Shown in pieces: positions 33,979 to 42,893 of a stretch of DNA of 64,000 nt (the stretch's first letter is position 1; each line of letters begins with the position of its first letter). Made by a program: the position numbers and the translations under genes. The stretch spans positions 3,769,320 through 3,833,319 of the forward strand of contig NZ_RAPN01000001.1 in NCBI RefSeq assembly GCF_003610535.1, in the 5' to 3' direction. Below the pieces are notes generated by a model. It was not told the origin of the DNA. It searched no databases and was given only the letters and a program-made list of their open reading frames with translations. This DNA comes from Mangrovibacterium diazotrophicum (lineage in GTDB: Bacteria > Bacteroidota > Bacteroidia > Bacteroidales > Prolixibacteraceae).

Positions 33979-34115
33979 AATCAGGAAAATAAAAATGAAA
34001 TTGAAAAGGAAACAATATTTTGAGGGGCGAACTCTTGGTTTTGTCGATTATTTTCTATCTTTATCCCCTCAAAGTAAAAATGTTCTGTCACAGGATAAAC
34101 TTCTAAAACTGAATT

Positions 34116-34802
34116 ATGGAATTGAAGAAATCACCAAAAGCTGATCTCGAGAACAAAAGAAATATTTTTGTTCAGATCGGACTTGTGATCTCTCTTGGTA
34201 TAACATTACTTGCTTTCGAATGGACTACACGTGTGGAACAAGCGACATCGTTGGGTTCGGTAGTTCAGCAGGATGTTGAAGATGAGATCATTCCGATCAC
34301 CCGTCAAGAAGAAGTAAAACCACCGCCACCACCACCACCACCAAAAGTGGTTGAAGTGTTGACGATCGTTGATGACGACACTGAGATCGAAGAGGAGTTG
34401 GATATTGAAGACACAGAAGCCGATGATAACACGGTGATTGATGTTGCTCCGGTTATTCAACAAGAAGCTGAAGAAGAAGAAGAAAGTGAAGTATTCTTCA
34501 TCGTAGAAAACATGCCGGAATTCCCGGGAGGGGAATTGGCACTTCGTAAGTTCATTGCTAACGCTATCAAGTATCCTGTAATCGCTCAGGAAAACGGTAT
34601 TCAAGGTAAAGTATATGTGAACTTCGTTGTGGACAAAGACGGTAGTGTAAGTGGAGCCCGTATCGCCCGTGGTGTTGATGCCTCTTTGGATAAAGAAGCT
34701 CTTCGCGTGGTGAACAGTCTTCCGAAATGGAAGCCAGGTATGCAAAGGGGTAAACCTGTAAGAGTATCTTATACGGTTCCTATTAGTTTTGTATTGCAGT
34801 AA
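34116..34802 (+). CDS. TonB-like energy transducer 2
   Basis: Paralogue of the preceding protein (228 residues). It has the same KKSPKADLENKRN start, a membrane helix at about 16-33, then a run of eight prolines (about 69-76) that can span the periplasm. An acidic linker and a C-terminal TonB domain (MPEFPGGELALRKFI; GKVYVNFVVDKDGSV; KWKPGMQRGKPVRVSYTVP) complete it. The C-terminal domains of the two are nearly alike while the linkers differ greatly, so a tandem duplication with linker divergence is likely. A terminator follows directly. Confidence 0.92.
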   Translation: MELKKSPKADLENKRNIFVQIGLVISLGITLLAFEWTTRVEQATSLGSVVQQDVEDEIIPITRQEEVKPPPPPPPPKVVEVLTIVDDDTEIEEELDIEDTEADDNTVIDVAPVIQQEAEEEEESEVFFIVENMPEFPGGELALRKFIANAIKYPVIAQENGIQGKVYVNFVVDKDGSVSGARIARGVDASLDKEALRVVNSLPKWKPGMQRGKPVRVSYTVPISFVLQ

Positions 34803-34823
34803 CAAGCGAATTACAATAAAAAC

Positions 34824-34856
34824 CCTGGTTTCGTTTTTTCGAGACCAGGTTTTTTT
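34824..34856 (+). terminator. Terminator after the second TonB gene
   Basis: A 10-bp stem, CCTGGTTTCG (34824-34833) with CGAGACCAGG (34840-34849) including one G-U, has a T6 loop and is followed by seven T residues. Confidence 0.85.
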
Positions 34857-34879
34857 ATGCGCTAAACTTTAGTATTTAA

Positions 34880-36106
34880 ATGATCGAAACTTCTCCGCAA
34901 CAGGAAACCGCAGTTCTGGTAGGTTTAATTAACCAGTATCAGGACGAAAAACAGGCGAAAGAATACCTGGATGAATTGGAATTTCTGGCCGATACGGCCG
35001 GTGCTGTTGTGAAAAAGCAATTCTTCCAGCGGCTCGATGTGCCGAACCCCGCCACTTTTGTTGGCTCGGGTAAGCTGGAAGAAATTCAAAATTACATTAA
35101 GATTCACGACATCGACAGTGTAATCTTTGACGATGAATTAAGTCCAACGCAGCTACGAAACATCGAGCGTGAGCTTGAATGTAAGGTGCTGGATCGGACG
35201 AACTTGATTCTCGATATCTTTGCGAAACGTGCACAAACCGCGCACGCGAAAACGCAGGTTGAATTGGCTCAATACCAGTACATGTTGCCACGATTGACAC
35301 GTATGTGGACTCACTTGGAGCGTCAGCGAGGTGGTATTGGTATGCGTGGACCCGGTGAAACACAGATTGAAACCGACCGCCGAATTATTTTGGACAAGAT
35401 CGCACGTTTGAAAGAACAGCTTGTGAAGATTGACAAGCAAAAAGCAACACAGCGAAAGAATCGTGGAAAGATGGTGCGGGTGGCCTTGGTGGGTTACACC
35501 AACGTTGGCAAATCAACCATTATGAACATGATGGCCAAGTCGGAAGTGTTCGCTGAAAACAAGTTGTTTGCGACTTTAGATACGACCGTTCGAAAAGTGG
35601 TGATCGGCAACATTCCATTCCTGCTTTCGGATACCGTTGGATTCATTCGGAAATTGCCTCACGGCCTGGTCGAGTCGTTTAAGTCAACCCTGGATGAGGT
35701 TCGTGAAGCGGATTTGTTGGTGCATGTTGTCGATATTTCGCATCCCGGTTTTGAAGAGCAGATTGATACGGTGAATGGAACCTTGAGTGAAATCGATACG
35801 CGCGAAAAGCCGACCATTTATGTCTTTAATAAGATAGATGCTTTCAGCTACGTGCATAAAGATGATGACGATTTGAGCCCAAAGACCAAAGAGAATTACT
35901 CGCTGGAAGATTGGAAGAACAGTTGGATGGGCAAGAAGAATACGCCGTCGCTGTTTATCTCGGCCGTCGAAAAGCAAAATGTTGACGAATTCCGCAAAAC
36001 GCTGTATGAGGAAGTTCACAAGATTCATATCACCCGATTCCCCTACAACGACTTTTTGTACGATCCGGATTGGATTGTTGATTCGGGGAGCGACGAAGAA
36101 GAATAA
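34880..36106 (+). CDS. hflX: GTPase HflX
   Basis: Ribosome-associated GTPase of 408 residues that binds the 50S subunit and splits stalled or heat-stressed 70S ribosomes. The N-terminal HflX domain includes the Gly-rich RGGIGMRGPGETQIETDRR. The G domain follows with G1 GYTNVGKST near residue 207, G3 DTVGF, and G4 NKID. The C-terminus is short (DEEE). It is a single gene between two terminators, so probably expressed on its own. Confidence 0.96.
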   Translation: MIETSPQQETAVLVGLINQYQDEKQAKEYLDELEFLADTAGAVVKKQFFQRLDVPNPATFVGSGKLEEIQNYIKIHDIDSVIFDDELSPTQLRNIERELECKVLDRTNLILDIFAKRAQTAHAKTQVELAQYQYMLPRLTRMWTHLERQRGGIGMRGPGETQIETDRRIILDKIARLKEQLVKIDKQKATQRKNRGKMVRVALVGYTNVGKSTIMNMMAKSEVFAENKLFATLDTTVRKVVIGNIPFLLSDTVGFIRKLPHGLVESFKSTLDEVREADLLVHVVDISHPGFEEQIDTVNGTLSEIDTREKPTIYVFNKIDAFSYVHKDDDDLSPKTKENYSLEDWKNSWMGKKNTPSLFISAVEKQNVDEFRKTLYEEVHKIHITRFPYNDFLYDPDWIVDSGSDEEE

Positions 36107-36121
36107 AAAAGTATAGATACG

Positions 36122-36153
36122 AAAAAAGCGATGGAATTTCCATCGCTTTTTTT
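36122..36153. terminator. Bidirectional terminator between hflX and rpsP
   Basis: GCGATGG (36128-36134) pairs with CCATCGC (36140-36146); the stem extends into an A-tract on one side and a T-tract on the other, so it can serve both converging genes. Confidence 0.85.
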
Positions 36154-36202
36154 ATGCCGTTCTGTATTAAGTTCGAATCTTAAAAACAGTGCCGACCAAT
36201 GC

Positions 36203-36760
36203 TTACTCAGCAGTTTCTTCACCTTCAGCAGATGCTTCAGGGGCTTCTTCTGTAGCCTCTTCAGTAGCTTCGGCAACAGCAGCTTCAGCTTCAGCAGCCA
36301 ATTCTGCGTTTTTCTTAGCGATTGCGTCTGCTCTGTCAGCGTTGATTTTTGCTTCAGCTTCCAAACGAGCTGATTTAGAATCGCTGTCTTCTTTCGATAA
36401 GCGATCTTTTTTAGCCTGGATTTTTGAGTCTTTATCAGCTACCCATGCTTTAAAGCGTTTTTCTGCTTCTTCTTCAGTGAAAGCGCCTTTTGCAACACCG
36501 CCAAGAAGGTGTTTCATGTACAAGACACCTTTGTAAGAAAGAATAGCTCTTACTGTGTCAGTTGGTTGAGCACCTTTGTTAAGCCAGTTTAAAGCTTTAT
36601 CAAAATCAAGATCGATCGTAGCAGGATTAGTATTCGGATTATAAGATCCAATCCTTTCAATGAAACGACCATCTCGTGGTGCCCTGCTATCAGCTATCAC
36701 AATGTGATAGTAAGCTAAACGTTTGCGACCAAATCGCTGCAATCTGATTTTTGCTGGCAT
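36203..36760 (-). CDS. rpsP: 30S ribosomal protein S16
   Basis: Assembly protein of the 30S body. The conserved start is [32 protein letters not shown], and the S16 fold occupies about residues 1-85. The protein is 185 residues against roughly 80-90 in many bacteria. The extra C-terminal half is charged then Ala/Glu-rich ([16 protein letters not shown]), a low-complexity tail of a kind seen in Bacteroidota S16. The function of the tail is unknown. It converges with hflX across a shared terminator. Confidence 0.97.
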   Translation of the reverse strand: MPAKIRLQRFGRKRLAYYHIVIADSRAPRDGRFIERIGSYNPNTNPATIDLDFDKALNWLNKGAQPTDTVRAILSYKGVLYMKHLLGGVAKGAFTEEEAEKRFKAWVADKDSKIQAKKDRLSKEDSDSKSARLEAEAKINADRADAIAKKNAELAAEAEAAVAEATEEATEEAPEASAEGEETAE

Positions 36761-37039
36761 TGAATTAAAATTTAATTGATAAACAATTTGTAAAAATGTG
36801 GCGCAAAGATAGTCTTTTATTTTATTTCCCGAAATGCCTGTTGTGTTTTATTAACGGCAAATGACCACGTTGTTCACGAAACTTTCCTATTTTTGCGAAG
36901 GTTTTAGCGGTCAGGAAGTTGTTTGTTCGATTTGGTGCGACTTTCAGAAGGGGATCCCGGGAATTCCGGATTCCGCCCCAACCGTTCCAATCAATCCACA
37001 TCTGTTAATCGGAGATTTAAAAAAGAGATAGAAAAAGCT

Positions 37040-37744
37040 ATGAAGAAATTATTTGCAACATTTTTTATTGCAGTTTCGGTGTTCGCCGTGGTTTCGTGCG
37101 CTAGTGAGGAAGTGCTGCCAAAGGCCTATTGCGACACTTTTATCATTTCAAAGAAAGTTAACGATGTTACGGTGCACGGATTGGGATTCTATGCTTACGC
37201 CAACGTTCCAATGAGTTCGGTAATCGCCGAATCTCCGTCGGGAGAAGTTTCGCAGCTCAACTCGTACGGAGCCAATACTTACGAATATTATAAGGAATCG
37301 AGCGACGAAGATTTTTCAGCATCACTTCCTGAAATTGGGGCCTACACTTACACCGTTGTTCCGGTTAGTGGTGATGTTTTAACAGCTACCGACGCGATAA
37401 CCAGTGAAACAATTGAACCGGGTACGTTTACCTCGTGCGTGTTTGATACGGGAGACAATCGAATCGAAGTAAATTGGGAGGAGAATGACGATGCGGATTA
37501 TGCAGTTGTGGTCTTAAGGAATACCGACGGTGAAGCTGTTTATTATAGCAGTACGCTTTCGTCAAGTACAACCACGGCTTACATTAGCTCAAGTAATTGG
37601 CTGGATGGATATTCGCCTGCCGACGGCGTAACTTACACGGTAGATCTGAATTTCTTTTTGCTTGAAAGTAGCTCCAGCGATTATCTGCAAGCAAAATCAG
37701 TTGTCAGCCAGGATGTCGTTTGGGGAGAAGCAACTGAAGAGTAA
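37040..37744 (+). CDS. Putative surface lipoprotein
   Basis: The ATG at 37040 is chosen because it begins a lipoprotein signal peptide (KKLFATFFIAVSVFAVVSC) with the lipobox cysteine at residue 19. The frame is open further upstream but without a plausible start. The mature ~216 residues are acidic, Ser/Thr-rich and probably all-beta; two similar halves can be guessed (YTYTVVPVSG; YTVDLNFFLL). No family is recognised. It is monocistronic with a terminator at 37767-37807, and a TATTTTTG box at 36888-36895 may be its promoter. It is likely anchored in the outer membrane. Confidence 0.75.
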   Translation: MKKLFATFFIAVSVFAVVSCASEEVLPKAYCDTFIISKKVNDVTVHGLGFYAYANVPMSSVIAESPSGEVSQLNSYGANTYEYYKESSDEDFSASLPEIGAYTYTVVPVSGDVLTATDAITSETIEPGTFTSCVFDTGDNRIEVNWEENDDADYAVVVLRNTDGEAVYYSSTLSSSTTTAYISSSNWLDGYSPADGVTYTVDLNFFLLESSSSDYLQAKSVVSQDVVWGEATEE

Positions 37745-37766
37745 TTGAATAATCTCAAATATTTTC

Positions 37767-37807
37767 AAAAGCGGACTTGCCAACAGCAGGTCCGCTTTTC
37801 TTTTTAG
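37767..37807 (+). terminator. Terminator after the lipoprotein gene
   Basis: GCGGACTTGC (37771-37780) pairs with GCAGGTCCGC (37786-37795), with one G-U pair and a five-base loop, flanked by AAAA and TTTTCTTTTT. Confidence 0.85.
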
Positions 37808-37883
37808 TCGAGACGGGGTTTTTGTTGAATTATCGGATGGTAATGTCTAATTTTGCCATTCAACACATTTAACTACACAATTT

Positions 37884-38973
37884 ATGATTTTAAAGGAGCA
37901 GCTAAAAGAGCTTGCTGAGCGCCGGGATGCGCTGAGGAGGCATCTTTGACTACGATGCAAAATTAATTCAACTACAGGAAGAAGAGCTTAAAACACAAGA
38001 CCCGGATTTTTGGACAGATTCGAAGACAGCCGAGGAGCAAATGAAAGTGATCCGGTCAATCAAGGTTTGGACGGAAGGGTACGAGCAGGTCAATAAATCG
38101 TTTGACGATCTCCAGGTTTTGTTTGAGTTTTACGAAGCCGACGAAGCCTCGGAAGAAGAGGTGAATGCGCAGTTTGATGAAACACAGGATTTGATTGAAC
38201 AGCTTGAAGCCAAGAATATGCTTCGGAACGAGGAAGATAAACTTGGTGCCGTGCTGCGAATCAATGCGGGCGCCGGAGGTACGGAGGCAAATGACTGGGC
38301 CGATATGCTGATGCGCATGTATTTGCGTTGGGGCGAAAAAGAAGGCTACAAAGTAAAGGTTTCCGAATTCAATGCCGGCGACGAGGTTGGTGTTAAAAAC
38401 TGCACCATCGAGTTTGAAGGCGATTACGCTTACGGTTATCTGAAGAGCGAGAATGGTGTTCACCGCCTGGTTCGCCTGTCGCCGTTCAACGCGCAGAATA
38501 AAAGGATGACCTCATTTACATCTGTTTTCGTCGCGCCACTTGTCGACGATACCATCGAAATCGAGATTAATCCGGCCGATATCTCCTGGGATACTTTCCG
38601 CTCGGGTGGTGCCGGTGGGCAGAACGTGAACAAAGTAGAGACTGGTGTTCGTCTGCGACATGCGCCAACGGGTATCATTATCGAAAATACTGAAAGCCGT
38701 TCGCAGCTGGGGAACAAGGAAAACGCGTTGCGTTTGCTGAAATCTCAATTGTACGAGCTGGAACTTCGAAAACGACGTGAAACCGTACAAGCCATAGAAG
38801 CCGGGAAGAAGAAGATCGAGTGGGGATCGCAAATTCGTTCCTACGTCCTTCAACCCTACAAATTGGTGAAAGATGTACGTACTGCGCACGAATCTGGTAA
38901 TGTGCAGGCTGTGCTGGATGGCGAGATCGATGGATTTATCAAAGCCTATTTAATGCAATATGGCGATGAATAA
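37884..38973 (+). CDS. prfB: Peptide chain release factor 2, with programmed +1 frameshift
   Basis: RF2 recognises UAA and UGA stop codons and triggers peptide release. The gene starts at ATG 37884; after 21 codons an in-frame TGA (37947-37949) interrupts it. Reading continues in the +1 frame ([10 protein letters not shown]), giving about 362 residues, the normal RF2 length. The shift site CTT-TGA-C is preceded by AGGAGG at 37935-37940, the same layout as the autoregulatory site of other bacteria. The protein has the codon-recognition tripeptide SPF (RLSPFNAQN) and the catalytic GGQ ([12 protein letters not shown]). The acetyltransferase gene overlaps its end by 14 bases. Confidence 0.96.
37935..37950 (+). 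promoter_or_regulatory. RF2 recoding signal
   Basis: AGGAGG, a three-base spacer and CTT TGA C. Low RF2 slows termination at UGA and favours slippage of the CTT-decoding tRNA into the +1 frame, while the internal Shine-Dalgarno sequence promotes the shift. This is the known prfB feedback loop, fully visible here. Confidence 0.93.
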
Positions 38974-39568
38974 AAAAGTACATATAAGGATGGCCTCGCT
39001 CGGTGATGCGGAGGCCATCCTCAATATATACCGCCCTTTTATTACGGATACCGTTGTTACTTTCGAGGAGATTGTGCCAACTGTGGACGAGTTTAGGGAG
39101 CGAATGAAGTCGATTCTCACCGAAAGTCCGTACCTGGTATGCGAGGTTGATGGAGAAATTGCGGGCTACGCTTATGCATCGGCCTACCGGTCGCGTGCTT
39201 CATACCGCTGGAATCGCGAAGTAACCGTTTATCTTCGGCCCGAATACCGTGGGATGAACATGGGCACAGCTTTGTATTCGGCGTTGATTCCAATTTTAAA
39301 AGCTCAAAATTACACCAACTTGCTGGCGGTTGTCACTTTGCCAAATGAAGGGAGTAAGCGGCTGCACGAACGCATGGGCTTTAAGGCTTGCGGCGTGTTT
39401 AACCAGGTTGGCTACAAAAAGCAGCAATGGCACCAGGTTGGCTGGTGGGAGCTAGCTTTGATCGATAAGGAAACTCAGCCACTTGAACCGATCCTTTTGA
39501 AGGACTTTAACGACGATTCTTTTGTGAGGCAAACAATGCTGAAAGCGGCGGATTTAGTGAAGATTTAG
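38960..39568 (+). CDS. GNAT N-acetyltransferase (phosphinothricin acetyltransferase-like)
   Basis: Acetyl-CoA-dependent N-acetyltransferase of the PAT/MnaT group, 202 residues. Family marks are the start [18 protein letters not shown], the TFEE segment, and [19 protein letters not shown], the acetyl-CoA-binding motif A (R/Q-x-x-G-x-G/A), followed by [17 protein letters not shown]. Members acetylate amino acids such as methionine sulfone or methionine sulfoximine; the substrate here is not determined. The ATG at 38960, or a second at 38966, overlaps the prfB end, so translation is coupled. Confidence 0.9.
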   Translation: MAMNKKVHIRMASLGDAEAILNIYRPFITDTVVTFEEIVPTVDEFRERMKSILTESPYLVCEVDGEIAGYAYASAYRSRASYRWNREVTVYLRPEYRGMNMGTALYSALIPILKAQNYTNLLAVVTLPNEGSKRLHERMGFKACGVFNQVGYKKQQWHQVGWWELALIDKETQPLEPILLKDFNDDSFVRQTMLKAADLVKI

Positions 39569-39611
39569 ACGGTTTTTCTTGAGCATCTCGGAAAAATCTA
39601 CTTACTTGTGA

Positions 39612-42029
39612 ATGTTAGCAAAGGCTTTAGTTATGATTAGACCGGAAAATTACATCAATCGTGAAATCAGTTGGTTATCGTTTAATGCTCGGGTGTTGCA
39701 GGAAGCAGAAGATCAGACGGTGCCTTTGTTCGAACGGCTCCGGTTTTTAGGGATCTTCTCGAATAACCTCGATGAATTTTTCCGCGTGCGTGTTGCCTCG
39801 GTCCGTCGTATGGTTGATTTTGGCGACGATGGCAGTATTTTGGGAGACTATTCGCCCGAAGAATTGCACGAGAGAATTTACGATGTTGTTTACGCTCATC
39901 AGCGAAAATCGCAGGAGATCTATCGCAACATCATGGTTGAGATGGCGGCAGAGAACATCTTCATTATTGATGAAACCCGCCTTACCAGTGAGCAGGGGAT
40001 TTTTGTAAAGCGCTATTTTTACGAGAAAGTGCTTCAAAACCTCGTTCCCATTATGCTGGGCGACGATCACAAGTTTCCGTATTTGCGGGATCGTTCGGTT
40101 TACTTGGCAATCAAGCTTTACCGATCCAACAAGCCGGATAAATTTGCTTACGCATTGGTTCGGGTGCCTAGTATTTCACTTACCCGTTTTCTGGTTTTGC
40201 CTTCACGAAACGGCAAAAAGTATGTGATTCTTCTGGATGATATTATTCGGTACTGCCTGCCGGATATTTTCCCGTTGTTTAAATACGATAAGTTTGAGGC
40301 GTACACCGTAAAAGTTACCCGCGACGCCGAGTTGAATATTGACGATGACATTTCGAAAAGTTTCATCGAAAAGATGGAGCTTAGCTTAAAACGTCGGAAA
40401 GTGGGAACGCCGGTGCGTTTGTTGTACGATAGCCAAATTCCGGAAGAGATGCTGTCTTTTATCACCAGTAAAATGCACCTGGATCCGGAAAATATTGTTG
40501 CCGGCGGTCGTTACCACAACCACAAGGATTTTATGAATTTCCCGGAGATTGGCGCGCCACATCACTATTATAAACGTTTAACGCCGGTTCGTCACAAGAA
40601 TTTGCCGCCACACGACAGCATTCTCAAAAAGATGCGTCACAGCGATATCATGTTGCACTACCCCTACCAAAGTTTCAACCATTTTCTGGATCTGTTGCGC
40701 GAAGCTGCAATCGACCCGAAAGTGGTCGAAATTGGTATCACCATTTACAGGGTAGCCGAAAATTCGCGGGTTGTAAACTCGTTGCTGAATGCGATTCGGA
40801 ACGGAAAAAAAGTAACGGTGATGATCGAACTGCAGGCGCGGTTTGATGAAGAAGCCAATATTTTCTGGTCGAATAAATTGCAGGAAGAGGGTGCTCACGT
40901 GATTAATGGTGTGCCCGGTTTGAAGGTGCACTCGAAAATTACCTGGATCAAGCGAAAGGAAGGGGACTCTTTCCGGAATTACGCGTATGTGGGCACCGGT
41001 AACTTCCACGAAGGTACTTCCCGCGTTTATGGTGACGACGGACTGCTTACAGCTGATCCGCGAATTGCAGACGAAGTGGCCAGCCTGTTTGGTTTCTTCA
41101 AGCACAATTACCGCAATAACCAGTATAAGCACATCATTGTGAGTCCGTTTGCAATGCGCGATTTCTTCTCCAGCATGATTGATAAAGAGATTGAAAACGC
41201 CAAATCCGGCAAACGCGGATACATGCTGCTGAAGATGAATAGCCTGATTGATCCTGAAATGATGGACAAAATTAAGGAAGCAGCCAAGGCCGGCGTCAAA
41301 GTTCGATTGATTGTTCGGGGGATATTCGGTTTGAAAATCGACGACGAGGAAATCCGGAAAAACATTGATGCGATCAGCATTGTGGATAAATACCTGGAAC
41401 ACTCGCGAGTGTTTATTTTCGGTAATGGCGGCGACGAGAAATTCTTTATTTCGTCAGCCGACTGGATGCCTCGAAATCTGAATCGTCGCATTGAAGTTGC
41501 CTGCCCCATTTACAATCACGACATTAAAGACGAGTTGCGGAAGATGTTGAAGATCCAGTTGCGCGACAACACGAAATCGCGGATCCTCGAAAATACCCTT
41601 TCGAATACTTACAACCGACCAGAGGTTGAAGGGCGATTCCGAGCTCAGGAAGATTTTTACCAATACATTAAAGAAAAACACCAGGTAATCATGAAAATAT
41701 ATCACAATCCACGTTGTTCAAAAAGTCGGGCCGGGCTGCAGTTCCTGGAAGAAAACGGCTATGAAACGGAAGTTGTCAACTATATGAAAGATGGTATTTC
41801 GGAAGATGAAATTCGCCACATCATGAAATTGACGGGTATGTCGGCTTTCGATTTGGTACGGACGCACGAAGAATTGTACCGGACCGATTATAAAGACAAG
41901 TCGATTAGTGATGATGAATGGGTGAGCATTCTTTCTGCCAACCCGAAATTGCTGAAACGCCCGATTGTGGTCAATGGTAAAAAAGCCATTTTTGCACAAC
42001 CGGCCGAGCTGATCGATAAAATTCTGTAG
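39612..42029 (+). CDS. ppk1: Polyphosphate kinase fused to an ArsC-like domain
   Basis: Residues 1 to about 690 are polyphosphate kinase 1, which reversibly makes polyphosphate from ATP. Marks are YINREISWLSFNARVLQEA, NNLDEFFRVRVAS, the phosphohistidine-type HSKITWI, VGTGNFHEGTSRVYGDDGLL, and SADWMPRNLNRRIEVACPI. The frame continues with no stop into an arsenate reductase/Spx-like thioredoxin-fold domain starting at Met694 (KIYHNPRCSKSRAG), ending RPIVVNGKKAIFAQP at 805. PPK1 proteins normally end near residue 690-700, so this is a two-domain fusion or a reading continuity with an internal start: ATG 41691 has only AGG six bases before it. The ArsC part could be a redox or adaptor domain, or a separate oxidoreductase. 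Confidence 0.92.
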   Translation: MLAKALVMIRPENYINREISWLSFNARVLQEAEDQTVPLFERLRFLGIFSNNLDEFFRVRVASVRRMVDFGDDGSILGDYSPEELHERIYDVVYAHQRKSQEIYRNIMVEMAAENIFIIDETRLTSEQGIFVKRYFYEKVLQNLVPIMLGDDHKFPYLRDRSVYLAIKLYRSNKPDKFAYALVRVPSISLTRFLVLPSRNGKKYVILLDDIIRYCLPDIFPLFKYDKFEAYTVKVTRDAELNIDDDISKSFIEKMELSLKRRKVGTPVRLLYDSQIPEEMLSFITSKMHLDPENIVAGGRYHNHKDFMNFPEIGAPHHYYKRLTPVRHKNLPPHDSILKKMRHSDIMLHYPYQSFNHFLDLLREAAIDPKVVEIGITIYRVAENSRVVNSLLNAIRNGKKVTVMIELQARFDEEANIFWSNKLQEEGAHVINGVPGLKVHSKITWIKRKEGDSFRNYAYVGTGNFHEGTSRVYGDDGLLTADPRIADEVASLFGFFKHNYRNNQYKHIIVSPFAMRDFFSSMIDKEIENAKSGKRGYMLLKMNSLIDPEMMDKIKEAAKAGVKVRLIVRGIFGLKIDDEEIRKNIDAISIVDKYLEHSRVFIFGNGGDEKFFISSADWMPRNLNRRIEVACPIYNHDIKDELRKMLKIQLRDNTKSRILENTLSNTYNRPEVEGRFRAQEDFYQYIKEKHQVIMKIYHNPRCSKSRAGLQFLEENGYETEVVNYMKDGISEDEIRHIMKLTGMSAFDLVRTHEELYRTDYKDKSISDDEWVSILSANPKLLKRPIVVNGKKAIFAQPAELIDKIL

Positions 42030-42045
42030 TCGGTTTTTAACCGAC
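42029..42045. terminator. Hairpin spanning the stops of ppk1 and the convergent gene
   Basis: GTCGGTT (42029-42035) and AACCGAC (42039-42045) pair over seven bases around a TTT loop. The TAA of the minus-strand gene (42037-42039) lies in its loop and arm, and the last base of the ppk1 TAG is its first base. Without a long T-tract its strength is uncertain. Confidence 0.4.
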
Positions 42046-42831
42046 TTTCGACTGCAGGTCTTTGATTTCTTTCTCCAGTTTTGCTTTTCGTTTTAGTGCT
42101 TTCGAAAGCGCTAGCGTTTGAACAAAAGCCTGCTTGTCGTAGTCTTCCAGAACAATATAGTAATAGCGCTTGCCCAGGAAGACGGCTTTCAGGTTGCGGT
42201 CGGCATGTTGGGCGATAAATTCAACAACTCCGTTGTCTTTGCCGTCCATGTAAGTTACTTTTTCCCATTTGGTATTCAGAAAATCGCTGTGGTGATTTAA
42301 CGGCGAGCCAACCGGAACGGTATCGGTTTTAGCTTGAAGGTCGCCATCGTAAACGCGGATGGCCACGTGATCCAGCCATTGTTCTCCATAGTAGTTGCTC
42401 GAGATATAAATCTCACCGCGCTCGTCGAGGTAAATCTGGATGAATGATTTGTTCCATCTGCGCTGGAATTCCTGGCGTTTATGGATGTATTGCGTGTACC
42501 GGTCAAATTCAGTTTTCTCTTCCACGAAATTCTTTTTCAAATCAGCCATCCCGGCGTTCAGCGTATCGAGTTCGTCTTGCGCGCTGTAAAGCATTTCACC
42601 GTAAACTTTCTTTTTGAACTGGTCGCTGGCAACTACCTGTTGGATGGCTCCTTTGTAAAGCAAACGAACTGAATCGGCGGTTTGAATGGCAGTCAGCGTA
42701 TCACCTTGCTGAAAAAGTTGTTCGGCCAGTTGCAGTTTTTCTGCAGCCAGTTGTTTTTCAGATTTTCCGCACGAGATCAATTGAATGGAGATTAAAAAAA
42801 GAAGAAAAAAACGGATCGCTTTCATGGACAA
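42037..42831 (-). CDS. Putative lipoprotein with coiled coil
   Basis: A 264-residue protein of unknown function. A lipoprotein signal peptide (FFLLFLISIQLISCG) places Cys near residue 21; the start is ATG 42831 or 42825. Residues 25-60 are helical and TPR-like (LAAEKLQLAEQLFQQGDTLTAIQTADS), followed by a coiled coil and a beta-rich domain (EIYISSNYYGEQWLDHVAIRVYDGD). The C-terminus is another helix (LSKALKRKAKLEKEIKDLQSK). The family appears typical of Bacteroidota; the product is probably attached to a periplasmic membrane face. Confidence 0.75.
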   Translation of the reverse strand: MSMKAIRFFLLFLISIQLISCGKSEKQLAAEKLQLAEQLFQQGDTLTAIQTADSVRLLYKGAIQQVVASDQFKKKVYGEMLYSAQDELDTLNAGMADLKKNFVEEKTEFDRYTQYIHKRQEFQRRWNKSFIQIYLDERGEIYISSNYYGEQWLDHVAIRVYDGDLQAKTDTVPVGSPLNHHSDFLNTKWEKVTYMDGKDNGVVEFIAQHADRNLKAVFLGKRYYYIVLEDYDKQAFVQTLALSKALKRKAKLEKEIKDLQSKVG

Positions 42832-42893
42832 ATGATTTAAAATCTTTTCTTTCGTAGTTTCTGAATGCTCAAAGAAACAGAATAATTTTCAGG

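Noticed and set aside
37947..37949. prfB as a pseudogene because of an early TGA
   Set aside because: The AGGAGG plus CTT-TGA-C layout is the programmed +1 frameshift of RF2 genes and the rest is intact.
40578..41402. 274-codon frame antisense to ppk1
   Set aside because: Shadow frame; the sense strand encodes clear PPK1 motifs throughout.
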